From contig PXAI01000014.1 of the NCBI GenBank assembly GCA_003567135.1, positions 1-7,439 on the forward strand: 7,439 nucleotides of DNA, read 5' to 3'. A model generated the notes under the pieces. The model was not told where the DNA came from, did no database searches, and saw only the letters and a program-made list of their open reading frames with translations. The translations under genes were made by a program, and so were the position numbers. Positions 1 through 5,021 of this stretch are shown piece by piece. The stretch's first letter is position 1. Every line of letters starts with the position of its first letter. Source of the stretch: Balneolia bacterium. Its GTDB lineage: Bacteria > Bacteroidota > Rhodothermia > Balneolales > Cyclonatronaceae.

Positions 1-779
1 CGCACGCGGAATTCTGCTACCACATCGCCTTTTTCATCAAGCAGCGTCAGCATATTTCCGGATTGATTGTAGGTATCCGCGTTTTGCAGCGCGTTCATCA
101 TTCCGTCTTCGACGCTCATTACGGCATCCATACAGAGCATTTTGGTGGCGCCGATTTTGCCGAATTGGAGTTTGTCACCGTCTTTGTGGAATTGGCCGAA
201 GTAGCGGTTGCATCCGGCGGAGCCGCTAATGCGCATTTCTTCTGTATCAAACTCCAGGTAGGGCACAGAGCGGAAATCGGAAAGGCGCTCGACGCTTTTT
301 GTGTGCAGCGAAACCAGTTCCCAGGTCGATTCCATAAGCTCGGGAAACGAGGTGTCTTTTTGCAGCATGTAGTTCTGTGCGAGCTCTCCGGTTATGCGGT
401 TGCCGTCCATATCCAGCTGGCTGAGCGTGTTTTCACCTACAAAAAACCGGTTTGGCGCATCCCTGAGATCCAGAATTACCACAGAGCCGTCATCATCCCA
501 GCTGTAGCTGCCGCTTTGGCTGTATACGGTTTCATCGTCTTTGCCGAGGTAGGTGGTCTCCTTCAGAAATGTGCCGCTGCGGGTAAGGGTGATGCGTGTT
601 TCAATGCCTTCACAGTCTGCGCAGGGCAGAACGCCTTCGTAAATGCCGTCATAATCAAGAGAAACTTTAGCGTAGCTCGCCGGCGCCGGATTTTCTGTCT
701 GAGACTGGTTCTGATCCTGCCCGCCACAGGCTGAAAAGAGCAGTAAAATCGGGATGATAAACCAGGAGGATACGTTCAT
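1..779 (-). CDS. NlpE-like / META-domain lipoprotein (C-terminus cut by window edge)
   Basis: The reverse strand reads open from an ATG at 779 to the left edge, giving 259 codons without a stop. Residues 1-17 form a short hydrophobic signal ending in LFSAC, so Cys18 is the likely lipidated residue, followed by a polar Gln/Asn/Ser linker (21-36). Residues 42-60 (YDGIYEGVLPCADCEGIE) match the NlpE N-terminal signature, with the CxxC pair Cys53/Cys56. Residues 151-259 fit a META/HslJ-like domain: STWELVSL at the start, GSAGCNRYFG around Cys190, then ATKMLC (Cys216) and a final LTLLDEKGDVVAEFRV strand. The META domain looks essentially complete, so probably only a few residues are missing. It should be envelope-anchored. 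NlpE proteins sense surface or copper stress in enterobacteria, but that role is not shown here. No clear Shine-Dalgarno precedes the ATG. A TACATTTA box (minus strand, 821-828) is a weak -7 candidate. The next gene upstream on this strand ends 327 bases away. Confidence 0.88.
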   Translation of the reverse strand, partial: MNVSSWFIIPILLLFSACGGQDQNQSQTENPAPASYAKVSLDYDGIYEGVLPCADCEGIETRITLTRSGTFLKETTYLGKDDETVYSQSGSYSWDDDGSVVILDLRDAPNRFFVGENTLSQLDMDGNRITGELAQNYMLQKDTSFPELMESTWELVSLHTKSVERLSDFRSVPYLEFDTEEMRISGSAGCNRYFGQFHKDGDKLQFGKIGATKMLCMDAVMSVEDGMMNALQNADTYNQSGNMLTLLDEKGDVVAEFRV

Positions 780-964
780 AATATTCTGTTTTTTGGAATC
801 GGTTGATAATTCTTTTGATGTAAATGTAGCAGAAAGTTAAATCAGTAACGCCTGCATGATAATGAAACGTATGAACAGATAAAATTCCCCGAATTTGAGT
901 GTAGCTAAAATCGGCGTACAGATCTAAGCGATTGCTCCCCAATTGATTATTTTTGATACGCCCG

Positions 965-1014
965 GCAGCCCCGTCGTAGAGACGTGATGCATCGCGTCTC
1001 TACGAAGGGGCTGC
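965..1014. repeat. 50-bp near-perfect palindrome, probable dispersed repeat
   Basis: Two 25-base arms pair around an 8-base self-complementary centre (GATGCATC, 986-993). The only imperfections are G973/A1006 and a T985/G994 wobble. The outer arms are GCAGCCCC / GGGGCTGC and the inner arms CGTAGAGACG / CGTCTCTACG. Palindromes with a GTAGAGACG...CGTCTCTAC core occur, as I recall, as interspersed repeats in several bacterial groups including cyanobacteria and Bacteroidetes. That statement is from memory. No T-tract follows on either strand, so it is not a textbook intrinsic terminator, though it could still stop or stabilise the metZ transcript that reads into it. Confidence 0.75.
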
Positions 1015-1069
1015 GCTGAATTTCACTCTGACCTTGCCATGAAAATATTCTTCCAAATCATCGAAACCT

Positions 1070-1089
1070 GTGTAAAACATGTTTCACAC
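1070..1089. repeat. 20-bp near-palindrome 18 bases past the metZ stop
   Basis: The sequence is symmetric around ACATGT (1077-1082), with arms GTGTAAAA / GTTTCACAC and one mismatched pair (A1074/C1085). It lies immediately downstream of the metZ stop codon on the minus strand. It could form a transcript-end hairpin or be a dimeric protein-binding site. There is no T-run, so function is open. Confidence 0.45.
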
Positions 1090-1106
1090 GCAGTGGCTAA
1101 AAGTTA

Positions 1107-2285
1107 TCATGTACTTTGATTCAGCGCCGGCTCTATATCTGAGATAATATCTTCCGGATGCTCGAGCCCGACAGATATGCGAATAAGCCCCGGTGTTATA
1201 TTCACCGCAAGCCGTTCTTCTTCCGTCAATTTAGAGTGTGTGCTGCTTGCCGGGTGCGTGGCAATACTGCGCGTATCCCCAAGATTAGATGACCTCGTTA
1301 TCATCTTCAATCCATCCAGAAAGCGCTGGCCTGCCTCCAAACCGCCACGTAATTCAAAACTGACTATCCCGCCGCCAAGCCGCATCTGCTTTTTTGCCAA
1401 TTCGTATTGGGGATGACTTTCCAGAAACGGATAAAGCACATTACTGATTTTGTCGATTTGGCTTTCAAGAAAACGCGCAATTATCAGAGCGTTTTCGCAA
1501 TGCCGGTCCATTCTCACGGCCAGTGTCTCCAGGCTTTTAGAGATAACCCACGCGTTAAACGGACTCATAGCCGGCCCTGTATGCCTATTAAAGAAAATGA
1601 CTTCGTCTATCAATTCTTTGCGTCCTGCTACAATCCCACCGAGGACACGCCCCTGACCATCCATAAATTTAGTAGCGGAGTGGGTTATAATATCGGCTCC
1701 GTATTTTACGGGCTGTTGCAGGTAGGGGGTGGCGAAACAGTTATCTACATTCAGCAGCAGACTATGTTTGCGCGCAATTTCGCCGGCCTTTTCAAGATCA
1801 GTGATGCTCAGTCCCGGGTTGGACGGAGTTTCGAGCAAGATCATTTTGGTTTCTGGCAATATGTGTTTCTCCCATTCATCACAGTGAACCGGATCAACAT
1901 ACGTATGTGTGATACCCCATCGAGGCAATATTTGCGTGAGTATTTGGTGTGTTGACCCGAAAACCGCCCTCGATGCAATTAGATGATCTCCCTGTTTCAA
2001 AAACGCCGCGATGCTTGTAAAAACAGCAGCCATGCCGGTAGATGTCGCAAAAGCAGCTTCTGTTCCTTCCATCAGGCACAGTTTCTGTATTAACTCATTC
2101 GTGTTTGGGTTTGAATATCTCGAATAAATATTTCCTTCTGATTCCCCCGCAAATAACGCCCGCATTTCTTCGGCGCTGTCAAACCGGAAACTGGAAGTAA
2201 GGTACATCGGCGTAGAATGTTCTTTTTCACCGGTTATTTCGGTTTGTGTGCGGATGGCATTAGTCTCGAAATGTGGTTTTTGCAT
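1107..2285 (-). CDS. metZ: O-succinylhomoserine sulfhydrylase (Cys/Met-metabolism PLP enzyme)
   Basis: This 392-residue cytosolic enzyme should make homocysteine directly from O-succinylhomoserine and sulfide, the direct sulfhydrylation route to methionine. The length is normal for the family. PLP-binding features are visible: YSRYSNP (Tyr54, Arg56), TSTGMAAV (81-88), NVDNCFATP with Asp181 facing the pyridine nitrogen, THSATKFMDGQGR with the Schiff-base Lys206, and LIRISVGLE with Arg369 for the substrate carboxylate. Assignment to MetZ rather than cystathionine gamma-synthase or methionine gamma-lyase rests on FRFDSAEEMRALFAGE (33-48), on Phe109 in SRAVFGSTH where those relatives usually have Tyr, and on GQGRVLGG after the lysine. 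A neighbouring family member, such as an O-acetylhomoserine-using enzyme, cannot be excluded. The ATG at 2285 gives the usual family N-terminus. No strong Shine-Dalgarno precedes it. A TATATTTT box on the minus strand (2327 to 2320) is a possible -7 element. The gene is divergent from the tRNA gene, 119 bases away, and I saw no SAM riboswitch fold between them. Confidence 0.93.
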   Translation of the reverse strand: MQKPHFETNAIRTQTEITGEKEHSTPMYLTSSFRFDSAEEMRALFAGESEGNIYSRYSNPNTNELIQKLCLMEGTEAAFATSTGMAAVFTSIAAFLKQGDHLIASRAVFGSTHQILTQILPRWGITHTYVDPVHCDEWEKHILPETKMILLETPSNPGLSITDLEKAGEIARKHSLLLNVDNCFATPYLQQPVKYGADIITHSATKFMDGQGRVLGGIVAGRKELIDEVIFFNRHTGPAMSPFNAWVISKSLETLAVRMDRHCENALIIARFLESQIDKISNVLYPFLESHPQYELAKKQMRLGGGIVSFELRGGLEAGQRFLDGLKMITRSSNLGDTRSIATHPASSTHSKLTEEERLAVNITPGLIRISVGLEHPEDIISDIEPALNQST

Positions 2286-2372
2286 GGATCAGCGAGTTGA
2301 TTGGAATTTGGGGAAACAGAAAATATATAAAATGAATGTGATTTGGTTGTTTCTTTCAAATTGAAAACTCCT

Positions 2373-2380
2373 TATATTTG
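2373..2380 (+). promoter_or_regulatory. TAnnTTTG-type -7 promoter element for tRNA-Arg
   Basis: TATATTTG is an exact match to the Bacteroidetes housekeeping -7 consensus TAnnTTTG. It lies 24 bases before the mature tRNA 5' end, as expected for a short-leader tRNA transcript. The -33 partner (consensus TTTG) is less clear: a TTG at 2347-2349 is slightly too far upstream. Confidence 0.5.
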
Positions 2381-2404
2381 GAATCTGTCAACAAACAGAA
2401 ATCT

Positions 2405-2478
2405 GCGCCGGTAGCTCAACTGGATAGAGCACCTGACTACGGATCAGGAGGTTGGGGGTTCGAATCCTCCCCGGCGTA
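2405..2478 (+). tRNA. tRNA-Arg (anticodon ACG)
   Basis: A complete cloverleaf can be drawn by hand. The acceptor arm is GCGCCGG (2405-2411) with CCGGCGT (2471-2477), the D-stem GCTC/GAGC, and the anticodon stem CCTGA/TCAGG around the loop CTACGGA. The anticodon ACG is at 2439-2441. The variable loop is AGGTT, and the T-arm is GGGGG / CCTCC around TTCGAAT. The discriminator is A2478. A34 would be deaminated to inosine, reading CGU, CGC and CGA arginine codons. CCA is not encoded: the bases after the discriminator are CAC, so the tail must be added enzymatically. The acceptor stem ends in a G1:U72 wobble and the T-stem contains one G:U. The gene stands alone with its own promoter element and terminator. 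Confidence 0.97.
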
Positions 2479-2513
2479 CACTATCTTACAAAGTTTTATA
2501 ATTTTGTAATTAC

Positions 2514-2546
2514 AGCCGCCAGGAAGGAATTTCTGGCGGCTTTTTT
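2514..2546 (+). terminator. Intrinsic terminator after tRNA-Arg
   Basis: AGCCGCCAG (2514-2522) pairs with CTGGCGGCT (2533-2541). The stem continues inward through GAA/TTT to a GGAA tetraloop of the GNRA type at 2526-2529, giving about 12 pairs. A run of six T (2541-2546) follows at once. This is a strong rho-independent terminator 35 bases past the tRNA 3' end. Confidence 0.9.
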
Positions 2547-2638
2547 GTTTTATGGGGGATCTTCTGCCTAAGGCGATAAATTTTATCACAACGCATCATC
2601 CCGGGATAGATATATGCCGCTAATTTTCCGGACATTAA

Positions 2639-2675
2639 AAAAAGCCTGCGGGTAACATGACCCTGCAGGCTTTTT
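2639..2675. terminator. Bidirectional intrinsic terminator
   Basis: GCCTGCGGGT (2644-2653) pairs with ACCCTGCAGGC (2660-2670) with one bulged T, around the loop AACATG. The stem is flanked by seven A on the left (2637-2643) and five T on the right (2671-2675), so a U-tract follows the hairpin in either direction. On the plus strand it backs up the tRNA terminator. On the minus strand it is the first canonical terminator past the beta-barrel gene (stop at 2924), although ~250 bases of structured DNA lie between. Confidence 0.85.
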
Positions 2676-2688
2676 CTAAAGGATTTAA

Positions 2689-2914
2689 CCCGGATTATTC
2701 ACCAAGAATTTTTTTCGCTGGCAAGGCGAAGTTGAAAATGGAGCGCAGGGGTACTGATGTATCCTTGAGCATCCTTTTTCAGCTTTAACGCAGCCAGTGG
2801 GAAAAATTCGCCGTCTTGTGGTGTACTCAAATTTGAGGGAATATATTTTTCTATGAAAATCATATTAATCAATATCATATGGTGTATATCCCAAAACTTT
2901 GTGAATAATCCGGG
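2689..2914. mobile_element. 226-bp inverted-repeat-bounded, gene-free element (MITE-like, putative)
   Basis: The element is bounded by CCCGGATTATTCAC (2689-2702) and its exact reverse complement GTGAATAATCCGGG (2901-2914). Allowing one mismatch, the match extends inward to 17 of 18 bases (2689-2706 / 2897-2914). Inside are a ~100-nt long hairpin (2707-2808), a 12-bp perfect palindrome CTCAAATTTGAG (2826-2837), and a weaker AT-rich hairpin (GGGA(A)TATA 2837-2845 with TATATCCC 2885-2892). No reading frame of note is present. The size, the terminal inverted repeats and the absence of coding resemble a non-autonomous transposable element or a large dispersed palindromic repeat. I could not find a target-site duplication: the left flank is ATTTAA and the right flank CTAGTT. 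The element ends 9 bases from the stop codon of the beta-barrel gene. Mobility is inference. Confidence 0.5.
2707..2808 (+). repeat. ~100-nt extended hairpin inside the inverted-repeat element
   Basis: The arms 2707-2722 and 2793-2808 pair over all 16 positions (three of them G:T). Inside, GCG/CGC (2726-2728 / 2789-2791), then 2729-2738 with 2776-2785, 2740-2744 with 2769-2774, and 2746-2754 with 2759-2767 continue to a TGAT loop (2755-2758). About 43 pairs form in all. Imperfections are a T2739/T2775 and a G2745/A2768 mismatch, a bulged A2771, a TAA bulge at 2786-2788 and a small AAG/A internal loop. Six G:T wobbles and no A:C appear when read on the plus strand. That points to folding of the plus strand, either as RNA or as single-stranded DNA. 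Confidence 0.65.
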
Positions 2915-2923
2915 CTAGTTAGA

Positions 2924-3424
2924 TCAGAACGTATATCTTACGCCCGCAGTAATTGAAAGCTGACCCCAGGCGCTTACCAGGGAATATCTTGGTTCAGCGT
3001 AAATAGAGACCGGATCAAGATTATATTCGGCTCCAAGTCCTAACATCAGACCTGTAGAAGAGCCGCTAACCGAAATCCCGCCGCCGGAAACGCTCGTGGT
3101 AAACCGATGCAAACCACCAAGAGCATATACCCCGAAGTCCTCATCATTTACAAAGAAATAGTTTGCCAGTACATTCAGCTCATATGCTGAGAAATCATCT
3201 ACATCATCGAGATAGTAGAAAAAGTCAAGACCGGCACGCAGATCGTCGGTAATGCTGTAATAGCCATTCAGGTTAAGGCCGATTTCACCATCGAAAATAT
3301 CAAAACCATAACCAAGACCACCACCTACGATGATGTCTCCCTCTGTATTTTGCGCATTAGAATTAATACTCATTGTCATTACTAACGCTATACCTGTAAT
3401 CAGGCTGATAATTGTGTTTTTCAT
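2924..3424 (-). CDS. Small outer-membrane beta-barrel protein
   Basis: The 166-residue product starts with a signal peptide (MKNTIISLITGIALVMTMS, then INSNAQ), with probable cleavage after SNA at residue 24. The mature part alternates hydrophobic and polar residues with many Gly and aromatic positions (GGGLGYGFDIF, GYYSITDDLRAGLDFFYY, ELNVLANYFF, GVYALGGL, GLMLGLGAEYNL, SIYAEPRYSL, SITAGVRYTF). This fits an eight-stranded barrel ending in the C-terminal Phe expected for BAM-dependent insertion. It belongs with general outer-membrane beta-barrel families. No specific transport or adhesion role can be read. I chose the ATG at 3424 over an in-frame TTG at 3445 because AAAAGGA lies 9 bases upstream of it and the signal peptide begins directly there. 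It sits between the acidic lipoprotein gene upstream and the inverted-repeat element immediately downstream. Confidence 0.85.
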   Translation of the reverse strand: MKNTIISLITGIALVMTMSINSNAQNTEGDIIVGGGLGYGFDIFDGEIGLNLNGYYSITDDLRAGLDFFYYLDDVDDFSAYELNVLANYFFVNDEDFGVYALGGLHRFTTSVSGGGISVSGSSTGLMLGLGAEYNLDPVSIYAEPRYSLVSAWGQLSITAGVRYTF

Positions 3425-3433
3425 CTCTTTCTG

Positions 3434-3440
3434 TCCTTTT
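3434..3440 (-). promoter_or_regulatory. Ribosome binding site of the beta-barrel gene
   Basis: AAAAGGA on the minus strand lies 9 bases before the ATG at 3424. It is the clearest Shine-Dalgarno in the window, and it sits inside the longer TTG-started frame, so it argues for the shorter protein. Confidence 0.6.
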
Positions 3441-3498
3441 ATCAATATGTGTTTAATTATTTAACCTTGCTTTTTAAGACAAATGGTATCGCCTTTAC

Positions 3499-3531
3499 AG
3501 TCTGCCGCACAGTAATCAGGTGCAGCAGACT
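3499..3531 (-). terminator. Hairpin between the lipoprotein and beta-barrel genes (possible terminator)
   Basis: AGTCTGCCGCAC (3499-3510) pairs with GTGCAGCAGACT (3520-3531), 11 of 12 positions, with a single C3506/A3524 mismatch and a 9-base loop. It lies 27 bases past the stop of the acidic lipoprotein gene on the minus strand. No T-tract follows, so termination is not certain. It may instead protect the 3' end of the mRNA or partially attenuate read-through into the beta-barrel gene. Confidence 0.5.
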
Positions 3532-3557
3532 ATCATAAAAGCGAGATCAAATGGCTT

Positions 3558-4418
3558 TTAGCATTCGGTGGTCTGAAGGTTGCTGTCCCAGCAGGAACGG
3601 ACACCGTCGTTGTATTCATCAGACTCTACGAAACCTTCCCAGGTCTCTCTGTTCCACTCAATGTATGTGGTTAGCGCATCACCGAGCAGGAAACTTAGTG
3701 AAGCAGTCTGATCAACTACCTGATACAATAGGTTTTCGAAATTTCCATCCACTTCATCAAAGACTCTCATTTCAAGCATTGTTGTGATATCACCCTCAAT
3801 CAAAAATTCGAATTCAATCTCAGGAGCATCATCGCCTGTATCCTCAGCGAAACTGTGGATTGCCCAGGTTCCTGCGGTTCCGTCCGTCCGAACTTCAGCA
3901 GACAACAAGAGCGCGTTTTCTATGCTTTCATCCGGCGAACTGAACGAATAGCGAAGTTCCCAGTTAACCATATCTTCGATTTCTTCCGCGGTAACTCTCA
4001 TAGTGATTGACTCATCCTCTACTGTCTGGGAGAATTCCCAAACCCAGGTGTTCCCGTCAAGGGTGCCTTCGCCCCACATTTCTTCATTGAAGTATACATT
4101 AGGCAGCATCCCGTAGCTCTGAAAAACAGCATCGGCTGCAAGAGCCCAAAGTCCGGCGAAGTCATAGGGGGTGAACTGTTCGTTCTCTGCTCCTTCGCCG
4201 AGGTATTCAGCTACTTGCGCAGCCATATTTTTGGTATCAAACTCCGGAGCAGTTCTGCCGGCTTGCTGGAAAAGTTCAAGATCCATCTCTATGTCGCTGA
4301 ACTCCATAGGTTCTGGTGGATCTGTACTTGTGTCACTGCTTGTGCTGCTGTCGCAGGCTGCAATAGCAACCGCCAACATTAAGATGATAAATAAATTTAA
4401 TAGATTTGATAAACGCAT
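3558..4418 (-). CDS. Acidic lipoprotein of unknown function
   Basis: The 286-residue protein has a lipoprotein signal (MRLSNLLNLFIILMLAVAIAAC), with AIAAC as lipobox and Cys22 as the lipidated residue. A Ser/Thr/Asp/Pro linker (23-37) follows. The rest is strongly acidic, with short alternating segments that look like beta strands (for example NTWVWEFSQTVEDESITMRV, NWELRYSFSS, GTWAIHSFAED, IEFEFLIEGDI). There is a helical-looking part around 45-105. The only other cysteines are Cys276 and Cys286 in the tail RSCWDSNLQTTEC, so a C-terminal disulfide is possible. I recognise no named domain. Lipid anchoring with an acidic body suggests an envelope protein of a marine or salt-tolerant organism. 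The ATG at 4418 starts exactly at the signal peptide. The beta-barrel gene lies 133 bases downstream on the same strand with a hairpin between, so co-function is only a possibility. Confidence 0.85.
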   Translation of the reverse strand: MRLSNLLNLFIILMLAVAIAACDSSTSSDTSTDPPEPMEFSDIEMDLELFQQAGRTAPEFDTKNMAAQVAEYLGEGAENEQFTPYDFAGLWALAADAVFQSYGMLPNVYFNEEMWGEGTLDGNTWVWEFSQTVEDESITMRVTAEEIEDMVNWELRYSFSSPDESIENALLLSAEVRTDGTAGTWAIHSFAEDTGDDAPEIEFEFLIEGDITTMLEMRVFDEVDGNFENLLYQVVDQTASLSFLLGDALTTYIEWNRETWEGFVESDEYNDGVRSCWDSNLQTTEC

Positions 4419-4833
4419 GTTTTTTCGTGTTCTCTTATTTAATGATTTGTGTTTTTAGTCTCCCGGATGCCATCATGACCATAGTTTAGTTGCAGAAAAG
4501 CAGTGTGTCGATATCTGCTGAAAGATGACATCTCCGAAAGATATTTGTTATCGAATGCACATTCCTGAACTGAATTCCCTAAAAAGGTTGACACACTAAT
4601 ATTATAGTTAGGAATTTGCACAAAAGACATGGTAATAAATCTATAATGATGTCGCAACCTTAAGTTTTAAGGGATTAGGGCGGGCTATTTTCGGATGAAT
4701 TAAACAGATACTCTTAATTAAAGATTACTCCAAAATAAGGCGCGCCCCGGTTTCGAAGGCATAGATGCAGATGACAAACAAAGCTGCAGCAACGCAAAGC
4801 AATCCAAATATTGATTGCAAAGAAAAATCAACC

Positions 4834-4900
4834 CAAGCCCATTCTGAATCCTCGTGCGCAAGCCCATTCTGAATCCGCGTGCGCAAGCCCATTCAGAATT
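4834..4900 (+). repeat. 25-bp tandem repeat, 2.7 copies
   Basis: Unit 1 is 4834-4858 and unit 2 is 4859-4883. They begin CAAGCCCATTCTGAATCC and end CGTGCG, and differ at one base (T4852 versus G4877). Unit 3 (4884-4900) is partial: it starts CAAGCCCATTC, then diverges to AGAATT. Units are head to tail without spacers. A minus-strand frame across them encodes a repeated IQNGLGLRTR-like peptide, which is a by-product of the repeat. Confidence 0.85.
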
Positions 4901-4921
4901 CACTAACTCTGAATTCTGAAT
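4891..4921. repeat. 11-bp perfect inverted repeat
   Basis: ATTCAGAATTC (4891-4901) and GAATTCTGAAT (4911-4921) are exact reverse complements around the 9-base loop ACTAACTCT. TTT follows the right arm (4922-4924). The inverted repeat joins the third tandem unit to a GAATT-rich tract and lies about 100 bases before the symporter start. It could be an operator or simply part of a repeat-expansion tract. Confidence 0.6.
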
Positions 4922-4958
4922 TTTACATTTTGCATTTTGAATTCCTCTTCTCTCTTCT

Positions 4959-4990
4959 GTTGGAAATCCACACGCTTAACCTTATCCTTG
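4959..4990 (+). promoter_or_regulatory. Candidate promoter of the symporter gene
   Basis: GTTG (4959-4962) lies 20 bases before TATCCTTG (4983-4990). These match the Bacteroidetes TTTG / TAnnTTTG consensus at 3 of 4 and 5 of 6 fixed positions with allowed spacing. It would give a leader of roughly 25-30 bases before the ATG at 5022. This is based on motif and spacing only. Confidence 0.3.
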
Positions 4991-5021
4991 ATTCTTATTT
5001 CCTTAACCTGATTTTCATCCT

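Larger units (their letters stand above)
780..1106. other. Intergenic region between two minus-strand genes
   Basis: I see no convincing gene here. The stretch holds the upstream region of the NlpE/META lipoprotein gene, a 50-bp palindrome at 965-1014 and a 20-bp palindrome at 1070-1089 just past the stop of the upstream metZ gene. A minus-strand frame crossing 667-942 overlaps the lipoprotein start in another frame, lacks any recognisable domain and is treated as chance. Confidence 0.6.
4419..5021. other. 603-base divergent intergenic region
   Basis: This gap separates the minus-strand lipoprotein gene from the plus-strand symporter gene and must hold both promoters. The left part (4419-4830) is AT-rich and shows no domain-bearing frame. 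A 63-to-72-codon minus frame at 4439-4657 is not supported. The right part carries 25-bp tandem repeats (4834-4900), an 11-bp inverted repeat (4891-4921), a tandem CATTTTG pair (4926-4939) and a candidate symporter promoter near 4959-4990. Confidence 0.6.

Noticed and set aside
63..734. Long plus-strand open frame of 223 codons
   Set aside because: It is the antisense shadow of the NlpE/META lipoprotein gene, whose minus-strand product carries a lipobox and two recognisable domains. The plus frame shows no domain.
667..942. 91-codon minus-strand frame
   Set aside because: It overlaps the start of the lipoprotein gene in another frame, extends into AT-rich intergenic DNA and has no recognisable features.
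1407..1955. 182-codon plus-strand frame
   Set aside because: It lies wholly antisense to metZ, whose PLP-binding motifs leave no doubt about the coding strand.
2286..2404. Possible SAM-responsive riboswitch upstream of metZ
   Set aside because: The 119-base gap is shared with the divergent tRNA promoter, and I could not find the conserved helices or a terminator switch expected of SAM riboswitches.
3425..3445. Upstream in-frame TTG start adding 7 residues to the beta-barrel protein
   Set aside because: The added codons contain the Shine-Dalgarno of the ATG at 3424, and the signal peptide begins naturally at that ATG.
4588..4608. TTGACA followed by TATAGT, resembling a sigma-70 promoter
   Set aside because: The gap between the hexamers is only 9 bases instead of about 17, and it points at no gene nearby.
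4439..4657. 72-codon minus-strand frame (63 codons from its first ATG) ending 20 bases before the acidic lipoprotein start
   Set aside because: It starts at TTG, or at an internal ATG without a ribosome site. It has no domain or signal and lies in AT-rich intergenic DNA. A leader peptide cannot be excluded but is unsupported.
4834..4900. Possible mini-CRISPR array
   Set aside because: The 25-bp units are directly head to tail with no unique spacers, and no cas genes are in the window.
4718..4903. 61-codon minus-strand frame across the 25-bp tandem repeats
   Set aside because: Its repeated peptide (GLRTRIQNGLG-like) simply reflects translation of the repeat units. There is no ribosome site or family match.
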